Source: Heloderma charlesbogerti
Taxonomy: Eukaryota > Chordata > Lepidosauria > Squamata > Helodermatidae
Assembly (NCBI GenBank): GCA_026122225.1
Contig: JANEZZ010001898.1
Location: 310,001 to 374,000 of the forward strand
DNA length: 64,000 bases
Direction: 5' to 3'
Positions 1-10,199 of the stretch are shown here, one piece after another. The translations under genes were made by a program, and so were the position numbers. The notes beneath the pieces were generated by a model. That model worked only from the letters and a program-made list of their open reading frames with translations. It made no database searches and was not told the origin of the DNA. Positions within the stretch are counted from its first letter, which is position 1. Each line of letters begins with the position of its first letter.

Positions 1-815
1 TGGAGCCCAAGAAAATAAAATCTGTCACACACTGCTTCCATTTCTTCCCCTTCTATATGCCAGGAAGTGATGGGGCCAGATGCCATGATCTTCATTTTTT
101 TCATGTTGAGTTTCAAACCAGCTTTTGCACTCTCCACTTTCACCCTCAACAAGAGGTTCTTTAGATCCTCTTCGCTTCCTGCCATTAGGGTGGTATCATC
201 TGCGTATCTGAGGTTGTTGATAATTCTCCCGGCAATCTTAATTCTGACCTGTGATTCATCCGACCCAGTGTTTCTCATGATGTACTCTGCATATAAATTA
301 ATTAAGCAGGGCAACAATATTATTGGGAATTTAGTTTGCCGATTCCCGAGATGTTGATGTTCAGTCTTGCCATCTCATGTTTCACCACCTCCAGCTTACC
401 TTGATTCATTGATCTGACATTCCAGGTTCCTAAACAATATTGTTCTTTACAGCATCAGACTTTCTTTTCACCACCAGACACATCCACAGCTGAGTGTCCT
501 TTCGGCTTTGGCCCAGCCACTTCACTCTTTCTGGCGCTACTTGGAAATTCCCTCTGCTCTTCCAGTAGTATATTGGACATGTTCCGACCTGAGGGGCTCA
601 TCTTCTGGTGTCATCTCTTTTAGCCTTGTGATACGTTCCATGGGGTTTTCTTGGCAAGAATACTGGAGTGGGTTGCCATTTCCTTCTCCAGTGGACCACA
701 TTTTGTCAGAACTCTCCACCATGACCTGTCCGTCTTGGGTGGCCCTGCACGGCATAGCTTATGGCTTCATTGAGTTTTGCAAGCCCCTTCGCCACAACAA
801 GGCAGTGATATTTTA
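1..815 (-). mobile_element. BovB (RTE) LINE, internally deleted, runs off the left edge
   Basis: Read on the minus strand, the part from about 815 to 345 resembles the 5' part of BovB: the leader with the phrase GEGNGNPLQYSCQENPM (about 665-610) and then the start of the endonuclease region, which in the family follows a WNVRSMNQGK-like motif (about 430-345). From about 310 to 1 the sequence is reverse transcriptase, including the LRYADDTTLMAGS block near 210, which holds the catalytic YADD. Several hundred codons of endonuclease and early RT that normally separate these parts are missing, so the copy is a deletion product and cannot encode a working protein. The remaining 3' part lies outside the window. 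BovB is a non-LTR retrotransposon abundant in squamates and ruminants. Identification rests on recognisable RT and leader motifs. Confidence 0.87.
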
Positions 816-861
816 GCCTAAATGCATGTTATTCACTTTGTGAACCTTAATAACCTAATAG

Positions 862-1150
862 TTCTGGAGTAAAGGGTGGTATCCAACTGGTGTTTCTCCA
901 CTGGCAAAAGGCATCCATCAGCAGAACAGGGAGGGGGGAGTTTTTGCTACTTCCCCCAGGCCCTGTAAGCACCTGCACACAAACCCAACCTGCTCTGGAG
1001 GATTGGTGGACCCACCAGAATAGCATGGGAGGTAGCACAGGGAGCTGCAGGGAGATAGGGAATTGTTGAGTCACCTCTCCCTGTTCCACTGATGGATGCC
1101 TTCCATCAGCAGAGGGACACCAACTGGATAACACACAAAAACTCCAGGGG
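862..1150. repeat. Fold-back (palindromic) repeat, about 290 bp
   Basis: Two arms are inverted relative to each other: about 880-933 and about 1075-1129 share ATCCAACTGGTG / CACCAACTGGAT and GGCATCCATCAG / CTGATGGATGCC. The outer motif CTGGAGT near 865 pairs with ACTCCAG near 1141. The spacer is about 140 bp. No coding capacity. It looks like a small MITE, but no clear target duplication was found. Confidence 0.55.
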
Positions 1151-1434
1151 TCCTCAAAATAGTCCAGTTCATTGTTCTCTAAATATAAACCAAGGTAATG
1201 GTTGAAAGCTATGGGAAGAAAGGCAGACAGGCCAGGGCACTGAATTGTGCAGAGATGAGGCAGGAAACCTCCTCGGTTGATAAGTGCTTTGGGCTCATAG
1301 GAGCCCCTAATTATATAATTATAACAAGTTGGTTATCTGCGAACACAATTTGTGGAGAAAAATCAAATCTAACAAAAGGTTTAACTTAACTAACTGTGTT
1401 TATTGAAACATTCAAAGTGTGACATTTGTTGTCT
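1151..1434. other. Intervening sequence downstream of the Helitron remnant
   Basis: No gene seen. A 6-bp stem with a 4-base loop (GGGCTC-ATAG-GAGCCC) lies at 1291-1306. It is in the right direction and distance to be a degraded Helitron 3' hairpin for the minus-strand helicase, but no CTRR terminus follows it, so this is only a possibility. Confidence 0.3.
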
Positions 1435-2328
1435 TTACAAAACTTCCTTAAATACAGTGTTTTTGGTGTAAACTCCAGGGCAGCCACTGTAACATCCTTG
1501 TTCTGGTCCGTCAATGGCTTGATTCTTGAGGTTTGCCAATGAGCACACATGACTCATGGCAACATAGAGTTGTCCATGGCAGAAGACAGAGAGGTGTAGG
1601 CAGATGGATGCCAACTTGGTCCACAAGTTGGTTCCTGGCTCTCGTTGATGCTAATGGAAAAGGTCAGATGAGTGGGGAACTGGTGACACCTGAATTGGAA
1701 GAGGAGAGATGAGGGAAGGTGCAAGCCTTGGCACCTTGGCAGGAAGATCTGCTTGCCCTTTGCCTGTCTGGCGAAGGCTCCTGATGCCGACAGTTGTGCA
1801 TGGCAAGCATGATGAACCTTGTGCCACTGATAAGACCCTGATAAGACCACATCCAGGTTCCTTAGCAAGATGACCGCAGTGCCCTTCTTCAGAGTCAACT
1901 TGCTTGGTGGCAAACCACTTGGGTTGAGAGTGTTTAGGGACGCCTAAGAGTAATGCACATTGAGCCTGGCATCATTGCCAGTGACTCCGTCTATGCTCAA
2001 GTAGGTCCTTCCCTCGCCTTCTATTCTGTCCAATGCCATCTGGTTGATGTCATCACAGTGCTCGTTTTGGGGACACATAACGACCTTGCCTGCATTTGCA
2101 TGGATATCTGCCTCACTAAAGTCAGTCTCATAGACAGCAGTGACAATGTCCTCATTCACAATGCATGAGTCTGGGATCTCGATCACGTTTTCTCCAACAG
2201 CTGGGAACTCTGCTTCAGTACCATTACCGACAGTCAGAAGGTAGGCAGCAAATTCAGGTTCACCCTCCAGGGTGCACATGTTGCAAGTAAGCTGGAATTT
2301 GGTGACACTGTTCCAGGTGTTGGAGTTC
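1435..2328 (-). pseudogene. Helitron Pif1-type helicase, C-terminal remnant
   Basis: The minus strand reads as the C-terminal third of a Pif1-family helicase of the kind fused to Rep in Helitrons. In order: an FAAYLLTVGNGTE block (near 2245), a CPQNEH-DDIN block followed by EGRTYLSIDGV (near 2070-1990), PPSKLTLKKGTAVILLRNLD (near 1905-1850), a GTRFIMLAMHN block (near 1830), FPTHLTFSISINESQ (near 1675-1630) and HGQLYVAMSHV (near 1585-1555), ending at a stop at 1435. The order and spacing match helicase motifs IV to VI. The frame breaks between 1850 and 1550, so several shifts or small indels are present. In motif VI the usual arginine after AMS is histidine. The Rep nuclease and helicase Walker motifs are absent; the copy is 5' truncated near 2328. 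A cellular PIF1 pseudogene is possible but the HGQLYVAMS form favours a Helitron. Confidence 0.8.
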
Positions 2329-2779
2329 TTAAAAAAAAGAGAAAAGCTTTACAGACATACATAAACTCCCAGCTTTTGAATTACAGTGAAAACCATTCCT
2401 ATTCATGGAATTTGTGTGTCAAGAGGTTTCAGTGAAATGTGTTTCATGAGAATTGGTCAATGGGAAGGCAGTCAAAAATGGATAACCAACTAACTACAGC
2501 CTTTGAATTATATATATAAGGTATTTTTTGAAGCACACAATTTGTTGGGTGTTCACATCATAATCTGTATGGATTGCAACACAATCCGCAGTATCCTCAA
2601 TTGTGCATCAACTGGGGAGCAGGGGGAGGCAATCAAACATGGTAGTATTCACATTAGGAGGGAACCCCAGCTAAGGTGAACACTACTGTGCTCTTGCACA
2701 ATTCCCTTTCATTTCAGTCAGATTTGCACAGGAGATTTTTCTGGGTGGATTGTGACCAGAGCATTTTATTTCATAATTC
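2329..2779. other. AT-rich intergenic sequence
   Basis: No coding, RNA or recognisable repeat signature apart from a short A-run near 2330 and an AT-rich patch near 2508. Confidence 0.5.
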
Positions 2780-3550
2780 TAAGGATGTCAGAGAATTCCA
2801 CGATGGATCTTGGTGAGGCGGAATGCCAGCGCATTCCACCCCGCAAAATCCATTGTGGAACGAAGCCCCCCCAACCCACGAAAGGCACATGGGACGAAGT
2901 CCCCGCTGCCCCCTCCCCACAAAAGGCACGTGAAACGGAGCACTTACCTGCTCCTGTCCGTGCTGAGCTGCGAATGGCGGCCGTCCTGCAGCCGCCATTC
3001 ACTTCCTCTGCTCAATAGCCATGATAGGCTACGTAAATACTTACGTAGTCTATCATGGCAGGGGGGGGGGAAACCCCAGCGTACACAAATGGCGGCAGCT
3101 ACCGCTGTTTGCGTACACTGGGTTTTTTTTCCCCGTGCCGTGATAGGCTACGTAACTACTTACGTAGCCTATCATGGCATGGGGGAAAAAAACCCAGCAT
3201 ACGCAAATGGCGGTGGCTACCGCCATTTGTGTACGCTGGGTTTTTTCCCCCTGCCGCGATAGGCTATGTAAATATTTACGTAGCCTATCACGGCTCACTA
3301 CAGGGACGCAAATGGTGGCAGCTATGACAGCCGCCATTTGTGTCCCTGCAGGGCTGCCCAGTGGCCGGATGTCCGGCTGTGGGCAGGATTCTGGGGGAAG
3401 GGATGGAGCGCCTCCCCCCCGTCGAGGATTCTGGGGGGAGGGACGGAGCACCTCCCCCCCCATTGAGGATTCTAGAGGGAGGGACGGAGCGCCTCCCCCC
3501 CACTGCGGATTGCCCGGCACAGAGCCAGGTAGGGGTTTCATACATCCCTA
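2780..3550 (-). mobile_element. Hairpin-array hAT-like element, copy A
   Basis: Ends read TAAGGATG and CATCCCTA, flanked by CATAATTC (2772-2779) and CATAACTC (3551-3558), an 8-bp target duplication with one mismatch. Inside, a 32-bp near-palindrome that starts GATAGGCTACGTAAAT and continues as its own complement occurs at 3023-3054, 3142-3173 and 3258-3289, a period of about 117 bp. Between these lie second palindromes built on CAAATGGCGG / CCGCCATTTG. A splice-donor-like motif faces outward at 2942-2950 (read on the minus strand). The right part (3400-3520) is a GC-rich repeat of GGGACGGAGC-like units. No transposase. The orientation is opposite to copies D, E, G, H and J. Confidence 0.82.
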
Positions 3551-4212
3551 CATAACTCTGTTTATACTGCCAAAACTTTTCATTTTTAAAATGTAGCCTA
3601 GAGCATGCAATAATGTGAGGATACTTTATGCAACAAATAAACTGCCTTCCTAACTTCTTTTGAAAATGTCTTGTACTACTTGTCTGCCTTTTATCGATTT
3701 TGAAAGGCCAGCCTACAAGTATCTATTTGGAGTCCAAAGAAATTCTGCCTTCGATTCCTTATGCGTCTCGCCTTTCTTTTATCCTTTCCCCCATCATGCC
3801 TACCAGTTTTACTGCTTGACACAAGCTCAAATAGTCTTACAGCATCCCCCCCCCCACCATTCGTGGGTATTGCCATAAGGTGACCTCTCCTGCTTCTTTC
3901 TTCTAAGCTGTAGTTTCTGGGTCATTGTTGTATAGGTTTGCACTGTGAACTGGACTTTCTGGCTGCGTTCTGTCATAACTACTTTAGGGGTTCCATAAGA
4001 GAAACAGAAAATGGAGCCTCATGTTTCATATCACTTTGCCAGCAAACGTCACAGCAGTTCCTTCTGACTTGTGTGCAGTATCTTTTAACCTAAAGGATTT
4101 ATTGAGTTGCTATCATGTTATTTCCCCAGTCTGCTTTATCATAGCTGATATAATCAATATCTGAACAGCAAACTTTCCAGGTTGACTCTGGGCACACTTT
4201 TAAGCAGGGGCA
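3551..4212. other. AT-rich intergenic sequence
   Basis: No gene or recognised repeat. A run of C lies at about 3846-3856. Confidence 0.5.
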
Positions 4213-4325
4213 GGCAATCTTGCACTCTTGATACTTTTCAGACTACAGCTCCCATAATCCCTGACCACTGGCCATGCTGGCTGGGTCTTTTGGGACTTAT
4301 AGTCCAAAACATATGGAGGGCACTA
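4213..4325. repeat. Short palindromic MITE-like repeat
   Basis: The sequence has the form CTACAGCTCCCATAATCCC, a centre with CCATGCTGGCTGGG, then GGGACTTATAGTCC, that is, a diverged inverted repeat about 100 bp long. Related copies in the window are at 29183-29275 and 33955-34065. This unit is familiar from squamate genomes; its class is not certain. Confidence 0.6.
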
Positions 4326-4485
4326 TGTTACCTGTCCCTGGTGTTAAGGCACTTGCTTGGATCTTTCAGACTTGGTTCAGGCCTAATTGAAATACTCTGC
4401 AGAGGTTTAGAAGCAAACACTGGAAGCAAAACATTGTGCCAATTAGCTGTTGATTGCAACATGCTGTCCTCTTTAAACTATCCAA

Positions 4486-4780
4486 GGAAAGGTTCCTCCT
4501 GTGCAAGCACCGGGTCATTACTGACCCCTAGAGGGATGCTGCTTTCGCTGGCATTTTCATGGCAGACTATAGCGGGGTGGTTTGCCATTGCCTTCCCCAG
4601 TCGTGACTAGCTTTCCCCCAGCAACCTGGGTACTCATTTTACTGACCTCGGAAGGATGGAGGCTGAGTCAACTTGAGCTGGCTACCCAAGACCCAGCTTC
4701 TGCTGGGATCGAACTCAGGTCGTGGGGAGAGTTTCGGTTGCAATACTGGTGCCTACCACTCTGCGCCACACGAGGCTCAC
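4486..4780 (-). mobile_element. tRNA-derived SINE with perfect 12-bp target duplication
   Basis: On the minus strand the head begins GAGCCTCGTGTGGCGCAGAG, which includes an A-box-like TGGCGCAGAGTGG, followed by a B-box-like GAGTTCGATCCC. These are the internal pol III promoter boxes of a tRNA-derived SINE. The body contains the GGCAATGGCAAACCACCCCG stretch seen in squamate SINEs. It is flanked by TAAACTATCCAA at 4474-4485 and again at 4781-4792, an exact 12-bp target-site duplication. That proves LINE-type retrotransposition and fixes both ends. Confidence 0.9.
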
Positions 4781-5068
4781 TAAACTATCCAAACTATGTT
4801 CCTTATGAGAAAAGGAATGCTTGCCATTCCCACTAGTCAATTTATTTTGTTTCAAAGGGAAATCACACTATCCTTGCTAGATTTTTTTAAAGGGCATTTG
4901 TTGGAAGCTGTTTCCAGAAAGGGTGTCATCTGTTTTCCTTTCACCGAGACCTTCCCAGTGCCCTTTCCACATCTGTGGAGTTTGGTGCACACATTGGGAA
5001 TGTAGCCCATAGGTGGCACTGAATCCAAAGAGGATATAGAAATCTATGGGAATGAAGTTTACAGTTTA

Positions 5069-5391
5069 GGGAGCAACCCTATAGCCACTAGACACTGTCT
5101 AAAGGGCCATAAGATATTTTGGTTTCTGGGATCCGAGGTCAGAATCAGGGCTCCAACCTCAGAGTCCAGAAACTGCATTCCCTGATTTCCCTCCCCCTCT
5201 GCCTCCCCCTTGTGGCCAGTGTGGTTCTCTCTGCACCAGCTACATCTCCACACTCAGAAATGGAGCACAGAGATGGGGAAAAGGGGGCAGTCCCAGGAAC
5301 AAGGAGGGGAATAGACTGTGAACGACATGTTATGCAGCTTCCGACTTGGGAGACTGCCAACCATTTCAATAGGATTGCACCCTTAGGCACT
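5069..5391. repeat. MITE-like repeat with GCAAYCCTAT ends
   Basis: The left end AGCAACCCTATAG is inverted at the right end (CAATAGGATTGCA near 5368-5380). The left 40 bp also match another sequence near 8717 (GGGAGCAATCCTATA, then CTAGACATTGTCTGAGG), so this is a dispersed repeat. No coding capacity. Confidence 0.5.
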
Positions 5392-7626
5392 TAAAACTCA
5401 ATTGAAAGCTATGGCAATGAACCAAATGCAAGTTCTCTTCTCCTATCCCAGGGGCTACAAATAAGAGCTGGTGCAGTATGATCCTCTCCATCCTAGTAAT
5501 AGCTGCACTTCTTGGTGCAAATGGGTCAGAATTTTGTTTCAGTTCATTTTTATAAGAATTCACCAATATTCACAAACTTCTTCATATTTGGGATGGAAAG
5601 AATTTGAGATTTGAGAATACAGGAGAAAGCCAAACCAACAGATCTGTCCATCCCTATTTCTTACCGTGTTAACATGATCCATAGAACAATCTTGATTGGT
5701 TGGGATCCATGCCATCCACTCTTCTTTCCTTACCACCTTAGAATTCCAATGTTAACAACTGACACAGGAAGGAGTCACACTACAGAAGCTTCCGCATACC
5801 TTAAGATAACATTAGGAGGACCGCTTTGTCCTTAAATGCCCACCAGTTTTAGTCCAGTATAAAGAGCAGGCGTAAGTAAGCAATTACAAGTGCAATGTAT
5901 TACTATTATAAATGGGCAAAAACTCCAGTTTTTCCTGAGCTGGACTGGATCCATGCAGTTCTGCATGTAATCAGACTAGACCCCTGCATTACAATAAATG
6001 ACTAGAGGTGTTTGTATATCTGCTGAATTATGAATGATTTTTACATTTTCAGCAGAGTAATTTTCTTACGAAAGGGATTTTTATCTTTGCTCAGTGAGCT
6101 GAGAATCTGCTAAATTATGCTTTGCTTTCTGAACTCAGCCTTGGCATCATTGTCTCTCCAAAAACTGTTAGCATGGATATTCTAAGAAATCGCCTGTGCA
6201 TTAAGCTTAAATTAGCTGTCGTTATTATTCGCAAAATAATGAGACTGAGAGCAGATCATGTCATTAGCAACAGCTTTTGCATCAGGATCATATTTTCTCC
6301 TCTGTTTACTGCTAAATGTGCATTTTACCTTAAGAGGAAAAAAGGAGACGAGACAGAATAATGATAAAGGAATTAGGAGTGATGTTACTTTGTCATCTTA
6401 GAAAGAGAAAGTGCTAGTGCAGTACATGTAAGTAACACTCTCTGGAATGTAACCTCTTTTATGTAAAGTTTAATCATGCACAGCTTTCAGACAAACCTGA
6501 ATTTGCTAAGGGAACAACAGTTATTTGCTGTCTAGGTCTGAGCCAAAAACTGCTTGATAGCAAACATAGCATGTAGCATTGTCAGTTCTTATGTTTCCAC
6601 ACTTTACCGAGCCCTGATAAAAACAGTATGCAATGACTGGAAGCAGCCAGCAATAGAAGCAAACCTCAGAGATAATTTTGGAGCCTATCTTCTCAATACA
6701 GGTGCTTTGAGTAATCATGGAGAAACAAGGCCAATTCACATCAGGCCCATTAATGGGGAAATGTATGGAATCAAGAAGAGGGTAGCCTTCCCCCTCCTTT
6801 TTTTTTTTTTTTTTTAAGAATGCTGTTTCCTACTTCTGTCAAGTTCTTCATCTGTAAAGGTAACCTTTTCCCTCGAAAACAGGGATTTGCAGTGCAGATA
6901 GTGAGTGCTAATAAAGGGTGTCATTCCTCAAACTCAAGATCTGCTAGCGAAGCTCTGCTGAATCTTGTGCAAATCCTTGTGCAATTGCAGAACCACATAA
7001 ACAGTTGCTTGCACAACCGTAACTTTAGTTGGATTCTCCTCTTGTGCATAGTTCAGAATCTAGTTTCTACTAGCACAGTGCCATTTGCACTAGTGGAATG
7101 ACCAAGCTGGACACTGCAAATAGTCAGATACTCTTAATACCAATGTAACTGGATTCCATACATATGTATTAGTAATTTGTGTTGTAGCTGCTTCAGTGAT
7201 ATTATTCTACACATGGCAAATGGGAAGGAGACATTCACGGAAATTCAAACCTGTTTGACCCACTTTCTTCTCAAAAATAGCTGTGTTGGTTTGCCCCAGT
7301 CTTTGTAATTCTAGGTCTCACCATCACTTCCAGAAGTGGCAGAAGGAACCAAAATCTAGCAGTGAAAAGAAAAGTTCAATGACAGAAGTAATATTTGATA
7401 CCAGAGTATTTGATCAGAACTTAGATCCACCAAAGGCTTCTGCTTTTGTTAAATTTTTTGGGACCTGATTTTTGAATGACAACTCAGTGCTTGCCATAGG
7501 TCGGTTCAGCCATCTTTTTTTTATTATTTATTTCAAAAGTCCTGATTCACTGGGAAGGCAGGCAGGACGGCAGAACCAGGGTGGAACCTGATGGGTGTGG
7601 ACAGAGCCTGGAGAAACCAGGCAAGA
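5392..7626. other. AT-rich intergenic sequence
   Basis: No gene, RNA or clear repeat apart from a poly-T run at about 6798-6817. Confidence 0.5.
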
Positions 7627-7649
7627 TTCATTCATTCATTCATTCATTA
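7627..7649. repeat. (ATTC)n microsatellite
   Basis: Uninterrupted tetranucleotide repeat of about five and a half units. Confidence 0.9.
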
Positions 7650-7740
7650 TAATATTTATATCCTACCTTTCCAACTAATGAATGAGATGCTTACAGCAGC
7701 TGACAACAGATAACTTAAGGAGGGAAAAATCATACAATTG

Positions 7741-7769
7741 AAAGAAAGAAAGAAAGAAAGAAAGAAAGA
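7741..7769. repeat. (AAAG)n microsatellite
   Basis: Uninterrupted tetranucleotide repeat of about seven units. Confidence 0.95.
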
Positions 7770-8145
7770 GCAAACAGTGGCACAGCTAAGGTAATTCTAG
7801 ACCCTGGAATTAATCATCTTATGGGGAGGCACCCTTTAGATGGCAGCATGGATTACTTCAGTTGTGAAACACAAAACTAATACTTCTCTTCTTCCTGCTC
7901 CCCAACCACTATTCAGTGCTTTTCAACTGCTTCTACATTCTTGATATGTTAGAACAACAACAACAACACAACTGTTGGCCAACCATGATTAAAAGGAGAT
8001 GTCAGGCTGAGGCCTGGCACAAATTAAGCCCTGAGTAGAGCTGATACTGGCTTATCAGGCCCATATATAAGTTAGCTGTCTCAACATGGTTTGGCCAGTG
8101 AGACAAATAGCATACTCGCTGGTTGCCAATAGTAAATTGAATACT

Positions 8146-8148
8146 ACA

Positions 8149-8190
<42 letters not shown>

Positions 8191-8191
8191 A
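8146..8191. repeat. (CA)n(GA)n compound microsatellite
   Basis: About ten CA units run directly into about twelve GA units. Apparent open frames here are simple-sequence translations, not genes. Confidence 0.95.
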
Positions 8192-8716
8192 AAGACAGGA
8201 CGTGGGGACTTGGAAATTATTTCCTGGGTCACAGCCATGCTTTCCCCCTTGTTTATCCTCTGAGCATTCCTTACACAGAGTGAAAGTGCCATACATTACA
8301 GATATACCACTAGGTGTCTCACCTCCTCAAGAATGCCAAAGGAATCAAAGACCTTGAGAATCCACAAAATATGCTATGGGTGAGGATGGTTCTGATAAGT
8401 GTATGTCTTCTAGCCTTTTTCAAAGGTAGAGCTATGTGGTGTTGCCCTGGGAAGTATTAATGCTTATGGGACTTCAAGTGGCAGGAGCCAGGTTTCTCTT
8501 CTGTTCCAGGCAAACTGTACCTGAATCATTGTTTTACATTGCACACATATTTGCAGCTGAGCACCCGCACAGACAACAGTCCACTTGTGAAACATTCTTG
8601 TGCGCCAGCTCCCGGTTGGTTTACCTGTTCCCCTAAGCGGTGAAAGTGAATAGAGTTTGAATCGTTGTGCAGTACTTGCAGAATTGGCTTAATTGTGTGA
8701 CAGCTTGCACAATTAA

Positions 8717-9010
8717 GGGAGCAATCCTATATACTCTAGACATTGTCTGAGGAACCATAGGACACTGGAGATTCTCCCCTCTGAGGTCAAAGACAGTGCT
8801 CTGACTTCAGAAGGGAAAATCAGAGATCTGTCCTTGGCCCCACCCAACCGGCATGGAAAGAACGGTGCCAGCTACCTTCCGAGGTCAGAAAATCAACCCC
8901 AGAGAGTGAGAAAGGGGGCATTCCAGTGGGCGGGGAGTGGAGGAGACCAGAGATACCAGGATGCAAGCTATCCTGAGCCTTTGCCAGACTTCTTCCCACC
9001 CTGTCCAAAG
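8717..9010. repeat. Fragment related to the repeat at 5069
   Basis: It starts GGGAGCAATCCTATATACTC and CTAGACATTGTCTGAGG, matching the left end of the 5069-5391 repeat, and then continues with the similar phrase TCTGAGGTCA. The right boundary is not visible. Confidence 0.35.
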
Positions 9011-10199
9011 CACCAATGCTAGACAGGCTAAAAAACATGTCCAGTGAAATTTGCATGATGGGAAGACGGAGGTGAAGATCACCTCCATCACTCCCACCCT
9101 GCATGGAATGATCAGAAGCCTCTGAGTTTGGGGGCTTCTGATCACTGAGGGCACAGCACAAGGATTGTGTCCTAAGTCTTCCCTTTTTTCCCCACAATCT
9201 GATGATGTATTAATAGTCACAAACCTACTGTCAATTTAAGAGACATCCCTGCAACAGGGAATATGCGTTTTCACTTCAGAAGAAGAAAATTGCTGATCTT
9301 TGTGGCACCCTAATCACTACAGATAAGACTTCCATATCATCTGAATGCCAGCTCAGACACAGAGCTTCTCAGTGGAGTCAGTCCATACTCTCTGATGAGC
9401 GTCATTCAAGTCTTGAGTCATCAAATTATGTACATGCCTTTGTGAATCAGCCCTTGCTGCCCCCACATTACACTAGTGATGGACAAATTTGTCAGTTTGG
9501 TTTCTCTCAGCTTTTCATTTTTCCATTCCTAAATTCAGTTCATCTTGAACACTGAGACTTGTTTCTGAAAGTTTACAGGAACATTTGTAAGCAGTTTTGT
9601 GCACATTCCTCCTAATACATGCATTTTCTGTGGATTTTTGTCTAATATAAACATGTTTTGCAAGCAATGTTAATAAGATTATGATTATTTAAATGTTATT
9701 TTTCCTAATTGTGCATGCATTTTTTGAATGGACAAGTCCACTGCAAAATTCAGAGAAGAGCAAATTTTGACAGGTAACTGAGTTTCAGTTTGCATTGTGG
9801 CTCAAAAGTGTGGATTAGGTATGTTTTCTTCCACATGCAAACCTGATGAATTTCTCCCCCATCTGTACACACTGAACTTCTAGGATCTCCAGAAACAGAT
9901 TTTTTAAGTTATTTTAGGGCAGGCCTGCAAAAAATTTGACTTACCCAGGCTGAATTCACCCTACCCACTATGTATTGTGGCCTGTCATGTGCTTGTCAGA
10001 CCACTGTGTTTTTACAGTCTAATGTCAGCAGCAAAAATAGGTTGCTTATTGAGCCCCTTAGGGACCACAGTTTATGACTTGAGGCCTAGTTTCAGCTTGG
10101 TGGATCACAATTAGGGCAGGCCTATGTTAAGACTTCTACTGGTGTCACCTGCCAGAATGGTGCATTGGAAAATGATACTCCTGATTACCTCCTAGTGAA
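9011..10199. other. AT-rich intergenic sequence
   Basis: Nothing recognisable as a gene or named repeat on either strand. Confidence 0.45.

Noticed and set aside
1291..1306. Helitron 3' terminal hairpin
   Set aside because: The hairpin is there, but no CTRR end or AT target follows, so the terminus is not established.
3142..3289. CRISPR-like regular repeats
   Set aside because: Repeats are palindromic units inside a transposon in a vertebrate genome, with palindromic spacers and no cas genes.
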